Source: Bacteroidota bacterium
GTDB taxonomy: Bacteria > Bacteroidota > Bacteroidia > Chitinophagales > Chitinophagaceae
Assembly: GCA_023423405.1 (NCBI GenBank)
Contig: JAFAFR010000084.1
Location: 1 to 64,000 of the forward strand
Direction of reading: 5' to 3'
Length of the DNA stretch: 64,000 bases
Position 1 is the first letter of the stretch. Every line of letters begins with the position of its first letter. Made by a program: the position numbers and the translations under genes. The notes below the pieces were generated by a model. It saw nothing but the letters and a program-made list of their open reading frames with translations, searched no databases and was not told the origin of the DNA. Shown one piece after another: positions 48,273-57,201 of this stretch.

Positions 48273-49676
48273 TCAAAGGTGAATGGCCTCGCCATAAGCC
48301 ACTTCAATGGCATCCTTGATGGATTCACTGATGGTGGGGTGGGGGTGAATGCTGTTCAGCACTTCGTGGTAGGTGGTTTCCAGTTTGCGGGCCACCACGG
48401 TTTCGGCAATTATTTCGGTTACGTTGTACCCGATCATGTGGGTGCCCAGCCATTCGCCATATTTGGCGTCGAAGATCACTTTCACGAAACCTTCTGTAGC
48501 GCCGGCAGCAGAAGCTTTACCGGAAGCGCTGAGCGGAAACTTGCCCACTTTGATTTCATAACCGGCATCTTTAGCCGCTTTTTCGGTATACCCTACGGAA
48601 GCAATCTCCGGCGTGCAATAAGTACAGCCCGGTACATTGTTGTAATCGAGCCCTTCGGGCTGGTGGTTGTATTTTTTCTCGGCATAACCGATGGCTTCCA
48701 CGCAAATGATACCTTCCTTGCTGGCCACGTGCGCCAGGGCTTGTCCCGGTACGCAATCACCAATGGCATAAATGCCGGGTACGCTGGTTTGGTAGAATTT
48801 GTCCACCACAATGCGGCCCTTGTCGGTTTTGATGCCATTCTCTTCCAGGCCTATGCCTTCAATATTGGCGGAAACACCTACGGCGCTGAGCAATACATCT
48901 GCTTCGAGCACCACTTCTCCATTGGCTGTTTTTACTTTTGCTTTTACGCCGTTGCCGCTGGTATCCACGCTTTCTACGTTGGCATTGATCATTATTTCAA
49001 TGCCCTGCTTCCTGTATTGTTTTTCCAGTTCTTTGGAGATATCGTCGTCTTCCACGGGCACTACCTTGGGCATGAACTCCACGATGGTAACCTTGGTGCC
49101 GAGGGCGTTGTAGAAATAAGCAAACTCCACACCGATGGCGCCACTGCCCACCACGATCATGGACTTGGGCTGGGAGGGGAGCGACATGGCTTCGCGGTAG
49201 CCGATCACTTTTTTGCCGTCCTGTTTCAGGCTGGGCAATTCACGGCTGCGGCCGCCGGTGGCAATGATAATGTGTTTGGCTTCCACGGTTTCTTTGGCGC
49301 CGTCGGCCTTGGTCACTTCCACCTGGCCCTTCGCCTTCACCTTTCCAAAACCCATGATCACATCGATCTTGTTCTTGCGCATCAGGAACTGCACGCCCTT
49401 GCTCATCTTATCGGCCACGCCGCGGCTGCGTTTGATCACCGCTTCAAAATTGGCCGATCCCGTAGCTTCCAGACCGTAGTTGCCGGCATGCTTGATATAT
49501 TCCATTACCTGGGCGCTTTTCAGCAGGGCCTTGGTAGGAATACAACCCCAGTTCAGGCAAACACCACCCAGGCTTTCTTTTTCTATGACCGCTGTTTTGA
49601 AACCCAGTTGTGCAGCACGGATGGCGGCTACATATCCACCGGGACCACTGCCGATCACAAGAACATCATATGCCAT
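48273..49676 (-). CDS. lpdA: Dihydrolipoyl dehydrogenase (E3)
   Basis: A 467-residue flavoprotein that reoxidises lipoyl groups of 2-oxo acid dehydrogenase complexes. It begins MAYDVLVIGSGPGGYVAAIR, has the redox disulfide CLNWGCIPT, the NAD-binding GSGAIGVEFAYFY and the dimer-interface catalytic region NSIHPHPTISESIKDA. It fits with the E2 gene at 34506 but is not next to it. It lies 76 bases downstream of the helicase gene on the same strand. Confidence 0.95.
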   Translation of the reverse strand: MAYDVLVIGSGPGGYVAAIRAAQLGFKTAVIEKESLGGVCLNWGCIPTKALLKSAQVMEYIKHAGNYGLEATGSANFEAVIKRSRGVADKMSKGVQFLMRKNKIDVIMGFGKVKAKGQVEVTKADGAKETVEAKHIIIATGGRSRELPSLKQDGKKVIGYREAMSLPSQPKSMIVVGSGAIGVEFAYFYNALGTKVTIVEFMPKVVPVEDDDISKELEKQYRKQGIEIMINANVESVDTSGNGVKAKVKTANGEVVLEADVLLSAVGVSANIEGIGLEENGIKTDKGRIVVDKFYQTSVPGIYAIGDCVPGQALAHVASKEGIICVEAIGYAEKKYNHQPEGLDYNNVPGCTYCTPEIASVGYTEKAAKDAGYEIKVGKFPLSASGKASAAGATEGFVKVIFDAKYGEWLGTHMIGYNVTEIIAETVVARKLETTYHEVLNSIHPHPTISESIKDAIEVAYGEAIHL

Positions 49677-49752
49677 ATTATTTCAAGTTTAATGTGTTAC
49701 GATTGAATAAAGCGGAACGAAACTACTTTAGATGATCGAGACCACCAAAAGG

Positions 49753-51411
49753 CTAGCGGTTGGCATCGTTCATACGGATCTTGCGGCCCTTATAGGTTTT
49801 CCCGTCAATGGCCCGGATCATTTTGTTGGCCGCCTGCCGGTCAATCTCGATCCAACTGTTCATTTCTTTCATATCGATGCGGCCCAGTACTTCTTTCCTG
49901 AGATCACTCATATCGAGAATGAACTGCAGGAAGCTGGCTTTATAAAAACCATCTTTTGTACCCAGGTTCACAAAAAGCTTGGTGAGGTTGCCCGGCGCCG
50001 GCGCCTGGTAGCGCTCGCCGCGGTCTCCGCGCGTACGGCCCTGGTCGCGCGATGGTATGTCGCGGCCGCGCTGCTTCCGGTCGTCGCGGATATTCAGGTC
50101 CTCCGCATTTTCATAGTATTTCAGGAAGCGGTCGAACTCGGTGGCCACCACTTTCTGCAGGATCTCTTCCTTGCTTACGTCGGCAAATTTTTCCATCAGC
50201 ATGGGCACATAGGTCTCGTACTGGCCATGACTGATATCGGTTTGCAGCAGGCGTTCCATGAAGTAGAAAAATTGTTTGCGGCAAACGTCCTTGCCGCTGG
50301 GGATCTCCAGCTTGTTGAAATTCGACTGGACCATTTTTTCGATCTGGCGCAGGCGGAACACCTCACGGCTATGGATGATCGACATACAGATCCCCGTATT
50401 GCCCGCGCGGCCCGTACGGCCACTGCGGTGGGTGTACACTTCAATGTCGTCGGGCAGTTCGTAGTTGATCACATGGGTGATGCCGGTAACGTCGATGCCC
50501 CTTGCGGCCACGTCGGTGGCGATGAGGAGCTGGAGCGACTTATCGCGGAACTGTCCCATCACCTTGTCGCGCTGCCCCTGCGTCAAATCGCCGTGCAGGG
50601 CGTCGATATCATAGCCCTCGCGCGTCAGCCTTTCAGCAATTTCCTGCGCGTCGGCCTTGGTGCGGGTGAAGATGATGCCGTACATACCGGGGTTGAAATC
50701 GATCAGCCGCTTCAGTGTTTCGTAGCGGTGCTGTGCGCTGGTGACAAAATACTGGTGGTCGATGTTTTTGTTCGCTGTATTCACTTTACCCACCTGCACT
50801 TCTTTCGGCTCCTTCATGTAACGCTTGCTCACTTTCCGGATCTCGGGAGGCATGGTGGCGCTGAACAACCAGGTGCTTTCGCGGTTGGGCGTATTCTTGA
50901 GAATGAATTCAATGTCTTCCTGGAAACCCATGTTCAGCATTTCATCGGCTTCGTCCAGCACCACGTATTTGATCTGTTCCAGGTTGATGGCCTTGCGCTC
51001 GATGAGGTCGATCAAACGGCCAGGGGTAGCCGCTACGATCTGTACGCCGCGGCGGATATCGCGCACCTGCGCGCTGATGGAGGTACCGCCGTATACAGCC
51101 ACGATGTGCAGGCCGCTCATGTATTTTTTGAACAACTCCATTTCGTTCACGATCTGCATGCAGAGCTCGCGTGTGGGGCATACGATCAGCGCCTGCGGGT
51201 ATTTTTCGCCGGCCTGGATCAATTGAAGCAGGGGAAGACCAAAGGCTGCGGTCTTGCCCGTTCCGGTCTGCGCCAGCCCAATGAGATCGGTGGTGCCGCT
51301 CAGCAGAATGGGAATGGCTTTTTCCTGTATGGTAGTGGGGTTAACAAATCCAAGGGCTGTCGTCGCTTTCACCAGTCTCTCGTCAAGTCCTAACGCTTCG
51401 AATGTGCTCAT
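49753..51411 (-). CDS. DEAD-box RNA helicase with DbpA/CsdA-type RNA-binding domain
   Basis: A 552-residue helicase. The start at 51411 (MSTFEALGLDERLVKATTAL) carries the Q-motif region; the longer frame to 51495 runs through promoter sequence. Motifs are AQTGTGKTAAFG (I), VLDEADEML (II), FSATMPPE (III) and HRSGRTGRAGNTG (VI). After a charged RGD/RG linker, the last 75 residues (KLFVNLGTKDGFYKASFLQF, EVLGRIDMKEMNSW) match the DbpA/CsdA C-terminal fold. It probably acts in ribosome assembly or RNA unwinding. Confidence 0.93.
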   Translation of the reverse strand: MSTFEALGLDERLVKATTALGFVNPTTIQEKAIPILLSGTTDLIGLAQTGTGKTAAFGLPLLQLIQAGEKYPQALIVCPTRELCMQIVNEMELFKKYMSGLHIVAVYGGTSISAQVRDIRRGVQIVAATPGRLIDLIERKAINLEQIKYVVLDEADEMLNMGFQEDIEFILKNTPNRESTWLFSATMPPEIRKVSKRYMKEPKEVQVGKVNTANKNIDHQYFVTSAQHRYETLKRLIDFNPGMYGIIFTRTKADAQEIAERLTREGYDIDALHGDLTQGQRDKVMGQFRDKSLQLLIATDVAARGIDVTGITHVINYELPDDIEVYTHRSGRTGRAGNTGICMSIIHSREVFRLRQIEKMVQSNFNKLEIPSGKDVCRKQFFYFMERLLQTDISHGQYETYVPMLMEKFADVSKEEILQKVVATEFDRFLKYYENAEDLNIRDDRKQRGRDIPSRDQGRTRGDRGERYQAPAPGNLTKLFVNLGTKDGFYKASFLQFILDMSDLRKEVLGRIDMKEMNSWIEIDRQAANKMIRAIDGKTYKGRKIRMNDANR

Positions 51412-51425
51412 ATCTAAAATTTGCG

Positions 51426-51433
51426 CAAAGGTA
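51426..51433 (-). promoter_or_regulatory. -7 element of the DEAD-box gene
   Basis: The minus strand reads TACCTTTG, 14 bases before the start codon at 51411. It is back to back with the bshB1 element 15 bases away. Confidence 0.5.
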
Positions 51434-51448
51434 GGATAATAAACCCAG

Positions 51449-51456
51449 TACATTTG
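51449..51456 (+). promoter_or_regulatory. -7 element of bshB1
   Basis: TACATTTG lies 16 bases before the bshB1 ATG. The nearest TTTG (51420) is 25 bases upstream, which is longer than ideal. Confidence 0.45.
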
Positions 51457-51472
51457 CAGCCAAACTAGATGC

Positions 51473-52207
51473 ATGAAGCTGGACATACTGGCCATTGGCG
51501 TTCATCCCGATGATGTGGAACTGGGTTGTTCGGGCACCATTCTCAACGAAATCGCCAACGGCAAAAAAGTGGGTATCATCGACCTGACCCAGGGCGAACT
51601 GGGCACGCGCGGAAGCGTGGAGACCCGCTACACGGAAGCCGCCGCCGCCGCCGCCATACTGGGCGTATCGGTCCGGGAGAACCTCCGCATGCGGGACGGC
51701 TTTTTTGCCAACGACGAAACCCACCAGTTGCAACTGATCCAGGCCATCCGCAAATACCAGCCCGAGATCATCCTGGGCAATGCGCTGGAAGACCGCCATC
51801 CCGACCACGGCCGGGCGGGAAAACTGATCGCCGACGCCGCCTTTCTGGCCGGACTGGTAAAAATCGGCACCGTCGATGAAAACGGCCGCCCGCAGGAGCG
51901 CTGGCGCCCCAAATATGTACTCCATTATATACAGGACAAACTCCACGAACCCGATCTCCTCATCGATATCTCCGACGTATTCGAGCGCAAAATGGAGTCG
52001 GTAATGGCTTATGGCACCCAGTTTTTTACCGGGGCCGGCAGCGAAGGTCCGCAGACCTATATTTCCACCCCAGATTTCCGCGACAGCGTGGTGGCGCGCG
52101 CGCGCATGCTGGGCAAACGCATCGGGGTAAAATATGCAGAAGGGTTCAATACGCAGAAGTCGCTGGGGATCAGGAACTTAGATGATCTTATCCTGGTGGA
52201 GACCTGA
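51473..52207 (+). CDS. bshB1: Bacillithiol biosynthesis deacetylase BshB1
   Basis: A 244-residue zinc deacetylase of the PIG-L/LmbE family that converts N-acetylglucosaminyl-malate to glucosaminyl-malate in bacillithiol synthesis. The metal site is visible as GVHPDDVELGCSG and NALEDRHPDHGRAG, with the family segment RMRDGFFANDETHQLQLI. It is complete and divergent from the DEAD-box gene. Together with ytxJ it points to bacillithiol as the host low-molecular-weight thiol. Confidence 0.94.
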   Translation: MKLDILAIGVHPDDVELGCSGTILNEIANGKKVGIIDLTQGELGTRGSVETRYTEAAAAAAILGVSVRENLRMRDGFFANDETHQLQLIQAIRKYQPEIILGNALEDRHPDHGRAGKLIADAAFLAGLVKIGTVDENGRPQERWRPKYVLHYIQDKLHEPDLLIDISDVFERKMESVMAYGTQFFTGAGSEGPQTYISTPDFRDSVVARARMLGKRIGVKYAEGFNTQKSLGIRNLDDLILVET

Positions 52208-52251
52208 TTGTTAATTTTATCCCGGAACGAGCGGCCGATTGGGGAAAACCT

Positions 52252-52259
52252 TAGTTTTG
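52252..52259 (+). promoter_or_regulatory. -7 element of the desaturase gene
   Basis: TAGTTTTG matches TAnnTTTG, 35 bases before the ATG at 52295. No matching -33 box is clear. Confidence 0.4.
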
Positions 52260-52294
52260 CGTGTCCTTGGATTTTTGAACCCATTGCATTCCTC

Positions 52295-53362
52295 ATGGTT
52301 ACACCTAAATTCGCACACTCTGCACAGTCTTTTCACGCTGAATTGAAAAGAAGAATCAGCCAGTATTTTGAAGAAAAAGGGGCTTCCACTACCGGGAACC
52401 TTACCCTTTACACAAAGGCCATCATCCTGCTGGTTGCTTTTATTACCGTTTACATTCACCTGGTGTTTTTTACACCGGCCGTTTGGCTGGCCCTGGTTGA
52501 ATGTGTGGTCCTCGGGGGCATCGTAGCGGCCATCGGCTTTAACGTTATGCACGACGGCGCCCACGGCAGCTTCAGCAAACACAAATGGGTGAACGTAATG
52601 GCTGCCTTCTCCCTAAACCTGCTGGGCGGCAGCAGCTTTATGTGGAACATCAAACACAACGTGATCCACCATGCTTATACCAATGTGGATGGGCTCGACG
52701 ACGACATCGATATCCAGCCCTGGATGCGCATGAGCAGCACCCAGAAAAAATACCGCCTGCACAAATACCAGCACCTCTATTTCTGGTTCCTGTATTCGCT
52801 GCTCTACATCATGTGGATCTTTGTGCTCGACTATTCCAAATACTTCTCCAGCCGCATCGGCAGCATGCCCCTGAAAAAGATGAGCACCTGGGACCATATC
52901 AATTTCTGGGCTTTCAAAGCGCTCAACCTCTTCCTGTACGTGGGACTGCCCATTTATATGCTGGGTTTTGTGGACTGGCTGATCGGTTTCATCATCTTTA
53001 CTACATTCGCCGGTTTTGTGCTGAGCATTGTATTTCAACTGGCGCATACCGTTGAACATACTTCCTTCCCCATGCCCGACGAAAAGAGTGGTAAGATGGA
53101 AGACGAATGGGCCATCCACCAACTGAAGACCACCGCCAACTTTGCCACCAACAACAGACTGGTTTGTTGGCTGGTAGGCGGACTCAATTTCCAGATCGAG
53201 CACCACCTCTTTCCGAAGATCTCTCACGTGCACTACCCGGCCATCAGCAAAATCATTCGCAAGGCCTGCGAGGAATACGGCGTTCCTTATATCGAATACG
53301 CCAAAACCCGCTACGCCATTGCTTCGCACGTGTCGTTCCTGAAGCAGATGGGCCGCGCCTGA
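52295..53362 (+). CDS. Membrane fatty acid desaturase
   Basis: A 355-residue membrane di-iron enzyme. The start at 52295 (MVTPKFAHSAQSFHAELKRR) is favoured because the stretch upstream contains the promoter element. The three histidine boxes are NVMHDGAHGSF, KHNVIHHAYTN and FQIEHHLFPKISHVHYP, with Gln-x-x-His-His in the third. That pattern is typical of front-end acyl desaturases, here without a cytochrome b5 domain. About four membrane helices are visible. It inserts double bonds into membrane acyl chains. aguB follows 36 bases later. Confidence 0.92.
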   Translation: MVTPKFAHSAQSFHAELKRRISQYFEEKGASTTGNLTLYTKAIILLVAFITVYIHLVFFTPAVWLALVECVVLGGIVAAIGFNVMHDGAHGSFSKHKWVNVMAAFSLNLLGGSSFMWNIKHNVIHHAYTNVDGLDDDIDIQPWMRMSSTQKKYRLHKYQHLYFWFLYSLLYIMWIFVLDYSKYFSSRIGSMPLKKMSTWDHINFWAFKALNLFLYVGLPIYMLGFVDWLIGFIIFTTFAGFVLSIVFQLAHTVEHTSFPMPDEKSGKMEDEWAIHQLKTTANFATNNRLVCWLVGGLNFQIEHHLFPKISHVHYPAISKIIRKACEEYGVPYIEYAKTRYAIASHVSFLKQMGRA

Positions 53363-53398
53363 GTGCTCCATTAAAAGCGATCTTTTAAAACGGAAACT

Positions 53399-54271
53399 AT
53401 GTCGACTGTCCGGATAGGAATGGTGCAGATGAGCTGTACCGCCAGCAAAGAAGAGAACCTGCAGAAAGCCATCGCCGGGGTACGAAAAGCTGCTTCGGAA
53501 GGTGCGCAGATCGTATGCCTGCAGGAACTTTTTACCTCGCTTTATTTTTGCGATGTGGAAGACTATGACAACTTCCTGCTGGCAGAACCCATCCCCGGCC
53601 CGTCTACCGAAACCCTTTCCAAAGTGGCGGGGGAACTGGGCGTGGTGATCATCGCTTCCCTTTTTGAAAAAAGAGCGCAGGGCATTTACCACAACACCAC
53701 CGCCGTACTCGATGCCGACGGCAGCTACCTCGGCAAGTACCGTAAAATGCATATCCCCGACGATCCCGCTTACTACGAAAAATTTTATTTCACACCCGGC
53801 GATCTCGGTTTTAAGGTGTTCAAAACAAAATTTGCCACCATCGGGGTGCTGATCTGCTGGGACCAGTGGTATCCGGAAGCGGCACGCATCACGGCTTTGA
53901 TGGGAGCGGAGGTACTCTTTTATCCCACCGCCATTGGCTGGTCCACTTCGCAGGATGAAGCCACCAATACCGAACAATACAATGCCTGGCAAACCATCCA
54001 GCGCAGCCATGCCGTGGCGAACGGTGTGCACGTGGTGAGCGTGAACCGCGTGGGCTTTGAGCAGGAGGGCGCCATGAAATTCTGGGGCGGCTCCTTTATC
54101 GCCAATCCCTTTGGAACCGTGCTCTACCAGGCCTCGCACGAAGCGGAAGAAGTAAAAGTGATGGAGCTGGACCTCGCCAAAAGCGACCGCTACCGCACAC
54201 ACTGGCCCTTCCTGCGCGACCGGCGCATCGATGCTTACCAGCCCATTACCAAAAGATACATCGACGAATGA
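53399..54271 (+). CDS. aguB: N-carbamoylputrescine amidase
   Basis: A 290-residue nitrilase-family hydrolase that converts N-carbamoylputrescine to putrescine. The catalytic triad is visible: Glu in CLQELFTSLYFCD, Lys in GKYRKMHIPDDP and Cys in GVLICWDQWYPEAARI. Its stop overlaps the start of the agmatine deiminase gene by 4 bases, which fixes the substrate: the two enzymes act one after the other in the agmatine route. Confidence 0.95.
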   Translation: MSTVRIGMVQMSCTASKEENLQKAIAGVRKAASEGAQIVCLQELFTSLYFCDVEDYDNFLLAEPIPGPSTETLSKVAGELGVVIIASLFEKRAQGIYHNTTAVLDADGSYLGKYRKMHIPDDPAYYEKFYFTPGDLGFKVFKTKFATIGVLICWDQWYPEAARITALMGAEVLFYPTAIGWSTSQDEATNTEQYNAWQTIQRSHAVANGVHVVSVNRVGFEQEGAMKFWGGSFIANPFGTVLYQASHEAEEVKVMELDLAKSDRYRTHWPFLRDRRIDAYQPITKRYIDE

Positions 54272-55311
54272 GTACACCGAAGTCGGCCGGCTATTATTTC
54301 CCCGCCGAATTTGCGCCGCACGACGCCACCTGGCTGAGCTGGCCCCATAAGGAAGCTTCCTGGCCCGGAAAGATCCATACGATCTTTCCATACTATGCCG
54401 CCTTTATCAAAAAACTGGCAGAGAGTGAGCGGGTATGCATCAACGTGAGAGATAACGACATGCAGGCTTTTGCGGAAGACCATATCCGAAAAGCCGGCGG
54501 CGACCTCGAAAAAATATCTTTTTACCTGCATCCAACCAACGATGCCTGGTGCCGCGATCACGGCCCCGCTTTTCTCATCAACCCCGGCGCCGCGGCGCCA
54601 AAAGCGGTTGTAGATTGGGGTTATAACGCCTGGGGCGGCAAGTACCCGCCCTATGACCTCGACGATGTGATCCCCACCCGCGTGGCGGAAGCGCTGGGCC
54701 TGCCGGTATACTATCCCGGTATCGTGATGGAAGGCGGATCGGTGGAATTCAATGGTGCCGGTACGGTGCTTACTTCCACCGCCTGCCTGCTCAATCCCAA
54801 CCGCAATCCGCACCTCAGCCGCGAACAGGTGGAATCCTACCTCTGCAATTATTACGGTGTGGACCAGGTGTTGTGGGTGGAAGAAGGCATTGTGGGCGAT
54901 GATACCGATGGCCATATTGACGATACGGTTCGTTTTGTGAATGCCGATACCGTGCTTGCCGTGGTGGAACCCAACCGGCAGGACGAAAACCACGCCTTGC
55001 TTGCCGCCAACCTGCAGCAGCTGCAGCAATTGCGCCTGCTGAACGGGAAGCAGCTCAACATCGTGGAACTGCCCATGCCCGACCCCGTGGTGTACGACGA
55101 CCAGCGCCTGCCGGCCTCCTATGCCAATTTTTACATTGCCAACAAGTCGGTGATCGTGCCGGTATTCGGTGGCCCGAAAGACGACCAGGCGCTTTCCATC
55201 ATCCAGCAATGTTTTCCCACGCGTGAAGTGGTAGGCATCGATTCCACGGAGATCATCTGGGGACTGGGTTCCTTTCACTGCCTCAGCCAGCAGGAGCCTT
55301 CGGTAGTTTAA
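54268..55311 (+). CDS. aguA: Agmatine deiminase
   Basis: A 347-residue enzyme of the guanidino-group-modifying family that converts agmatine to N-carbamoylputrescine and ammonia. Characteristic segments are DATWLSWPHKEASWPG, NDAWCRDHGPAFL, MEGGSVEFNGAGTVLTS, DDTDGHIDDTVRF and the catalytic Cys in GLGSFHCLSQQEP. It is translationally coupled to aguB (ATGA). The pair gives putrescine synthesis from arginine-derived agmatine. Confidence 0.96.
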   Translation: MSTPKSAGYYFPAEFAPHDATWLSWPHKEASWPGKIHTIFPYYAAFIKKLAESERVCINVRDNDMQAFAEDHIRKAGGDLEKISFYLHPTNDAWCRDHGPAFLINPGAAAPKAVVDWGYNAWGGKYPPYDLDDVIPTRVAEALGLPVYYPGIVMEGGSVEFNGAGTVLTSTACLLNPNRNPHLSREQVESYLCNYYGVDQVLWVEEGIVGDDTDGHIDDTVRFVNADTVLAVVEPNRQDENHALLAANLQQLQQLRLLNGKQLNIVELPMPDPVVYDDQRLPASYANFYIANKSVIVPVFGGPKDDQALSIIQQCFPTREVVGIDSTEIIWGLGSFHCLSQQEPSVV

Positions 55312-55375
55312 ACCTGCGCCTGGCTAGGCTTACGGTTTTGAGCCGTCAGTGGTGTGAGCCCATGGCTTCGTTTAC

Positions 55376-55963
55376 TCACGCTTCCAGGACCAGGAACAGT
55401 TCATTGCCTTCCCGCTGCGGTATGGAATTGTAACAGGGCGCCATTTTCGCGATCCTGAACAGGGGGGCAAACAACTGCGTATATTCTTCGGCGTTACCTC
55501 CAAAAGGTGGCCCGCCTTCAAAGTCGCGGTTAAACCATACACCCGCCAGGCGGCCGCCTGGCGCCAGCAGTGATTTCATGTGACGGGCATATTTTTCACG
55601 CAGGGAAGGATTGAGGGCGCAAAAGAAGGTTTGCTCCAGCACGAGGTCGAACTGCCCGGTAAGGTCAAAAAAATCGGCGTGTACTACCTGCAGTTCCTTG
55701 CCGGCCCATTGAGCCAGGCGCTTTTCCAGCCGCGCGGTAAGGGTAGAGGAAATGTCCACCACTGTAACCTGCGTAAAACCCTGCCGCAGCAGGTATTCCA
55801 CTTCGTAACCGTTGCCGCAGCCGGGAACCAGGATGCGGATGTGCTTATCCGTTAGCTGGTCGGCATATGCGCGCAGCGGCGGGGAGGGACTGCCAATGTC
55901 CCAGCCCGTTGCACCGGACTGGTAGCGCTGGTTCCAGTAAGATTCATCGAGCAGAGAATCCAT
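55376..55963 (-). CDS. TPMT-like SAM-dependent methyltransferase
   Basis: A 195-residue class I methyltransferase. It starts with the family signature YWNQRYQSGATGWDIGSPSP and has SAM motif RILVPGCGNGYEVEYLLRQG, then VVDISSTL and DLVLEQTFFCALNP. This matches thiopurine/thiol methyltransferase-type proteins. The substrate is unknown; thiols, halides or metalloids are possible. It is a single gene converging with aguA. Confidence 0.85.
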   Translation of the reverse strand: MDSLLDESYWNQRYQSGATGWDIGSPSPPLRAYADQLTDKHIRILVPGCGNGYEVEYLLRQGFTQVTVVDISSTLTARLEKRLAQWAGKELQVVHADFFDLTGQFDLVLEQTFFCALNPSLREKYARHMKSLLAPGGRLAGVWFNRDFEGGPPFGGNAEEYTQLFAPLFRIAKMAPCYNSIPQREGNELFLVLEA

Positions 55964-55993
55964 GGAAAATTTTCCTGCAATCTACGCTAACAA

Positions 55994-56025
55994 TTGTTAG
56001 TTTATTGTCATTTCCTGTACATTTG
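55994..56025 (+). promoter_or_regulatory. Promoter of the acyl-CoA dehydrogenase gene
   Basis: TTG at 55994-55996 and TACATTTG at 56018-56025 are 21 bases apart. The ATG is 18 bases further on. Confidence 0.65.
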
Positions 56026-56043
56026 TGCACTTAATATCCTACC

Positions 56044-57201
56044 ATGCATTTCAGTCTTACCGAGGAACAGGAAATGATCCGTAAAGCAGCCCGCGATTTT
56101 GCGCAGCAGCAATGCCTTCCGGGCGTTATAGAAAGAGACGAAAAACAACAGTTCCCCAAAGAACAGATCAGCCAGCTTGCCGACCTCGGTTTTATGGGCA
56201 TGATGGTTGACCCCGCCTATGGCGGCGCCGGCCTCGACACCGCCAGTTATGTGCTGGCCATGGAAGAGATCAGTAAAATCGATGCCAGCGTGAGCGTATG
56301 CATGAGCGTGAACAACAGCCTGGTGTGCTGGGGACTGGAAGCCTATGGTACGGAAGCACAGAAACAACAATACCTCGTGCCCCTGGCGAAAGGAAAGAAA
56401 GACGGCGAACTGTACATCGGCGCCTTCCTGCTGAGCGAGCCCGAAGCCGGCAGCGACGCCACTTCGCAGCGTACCACGGCAGTGGATAAGGGTGACCACT
56501 ACCTGCTGAACGGCATCAAGAACTGGATCACCAACGGCTCCAGCGCATCGGTGTACCTGGTCATAGCGCAAACCGACAGCAGCCTCGGCGCACATGGCAT
56601 CAATGCTTTTATCGTGGAAAAGAAATGGCCTGGCGTAACGGTTGGCGCCAAGGAAAACAAAATGGGCATCCGGGGCAGCGATACGCACAGCATTTCTTTC
56701 AACGACGTGAAAATTCCCAAAGCCAACCGCATAGGAGAAGATGGGTTCGGTTTCAAGTTTGCCATGAAAACGCTCGCCGGAGGCCGCATCGGCATTGCAT
56801 CCCAGGCCCTGGGCATTGCCAGCGGCGCATACGAACTGGCCCTGCAGTACTCCAGGCAGCGCAAGGCATTCGGTAAGGAGATCATGAACCACCAGGCCAT
56901 ACAATTCAAGCTGGCCGATATGGCCACCCGCGTGGAAGCCGCACGCCTGCTCTGTTTAAGGGCAGCCTGGGAGAAGGATAACGGTAAGGATTACACGCTC
57001 AGCAGCTCTATGGCCAAGGTATATGCTTCCGAAACAGCCATGTGGGTGAGCACCGAAGCGGTACAGGTGCACGGTGGCTATGGCTATGTGAAGGAATACC
57101 ATGTGGAACGCCTGATGCGCGATGCCAAGATCACACAGATCTACGAGGGTACTTCCGAAGTGCAGCGCATCGTTATTGGAAGGGCCGTACTGAAATCCTA
57201 G
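56044..57201 (+). CDS. Acyl-CoA dehydrogenase
   Basis: A 385-residue flavoenzyme for the first step of beta-oxidation or branched acyl-CoA breakdown. Recognised by MHFSLTEEQEMIRKAARDFA, YIGAFLLSEPEAGSDA, MGIRGSDTHSISF, RKAFGKEIMNHQAIQFKLAD and the catalytic Glu region AKITQIYEGTSEVQRIVIGR. It is most like short-chain (butyryl-CoA) dehydrogenases. Its last 4 bases overlap the opposite-strand TRIC-like gene. The methylmalonyl-CoA mutase gene further right may use related metabolites. Confidence 0.95.
   Translation: MHFSLTEEQEMIRKAARDFAQQQCLPGVIERDEKQQFPKEQISQLADLGFMGMMVDPAYGGAGLDTASYVLAMEEISKIDASVSVCMSVNNSLVCWGLEAYGTEAQKQQYLVPLAKGKKDGELYIGAFLLSEPEAGSDATSQRTTAVDKGDHYLLNGIKNWITNGSSASVYLVIAQTDSSLGAHGINAFIVEKKWPGVTVGAKENKMGIRGSDTHSISFNDVKIPKANRIGEDGFGFKFAMKTLAGGRIGIASQALGIASGAYELALQYSRQRKAFGKEIMNHQAIQFKLADMATRVEAARLLCLRAAWEKDNGKDYTLSSSMAKVYASETAMWVSTEAVQVHGGYGYVKEYHVERLMRDAKITQIYEGTSEVQRIVIGRAVLKS

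Noticed and set aside
52613..54391. Minus-strand open frame of about 590 codons opposite the desaturase and aguB
   Set aside because: It spans two clear plus-strand genes and their gap and shows no family features.
55312..55375. Hairpin between aguA and the methyltransferase as a bidirectional terminator
   Set aside because: Only 4-5 base stems (ACGG/CCGT and GTGAG/CTCAC) can be drawn and there is no T tail.
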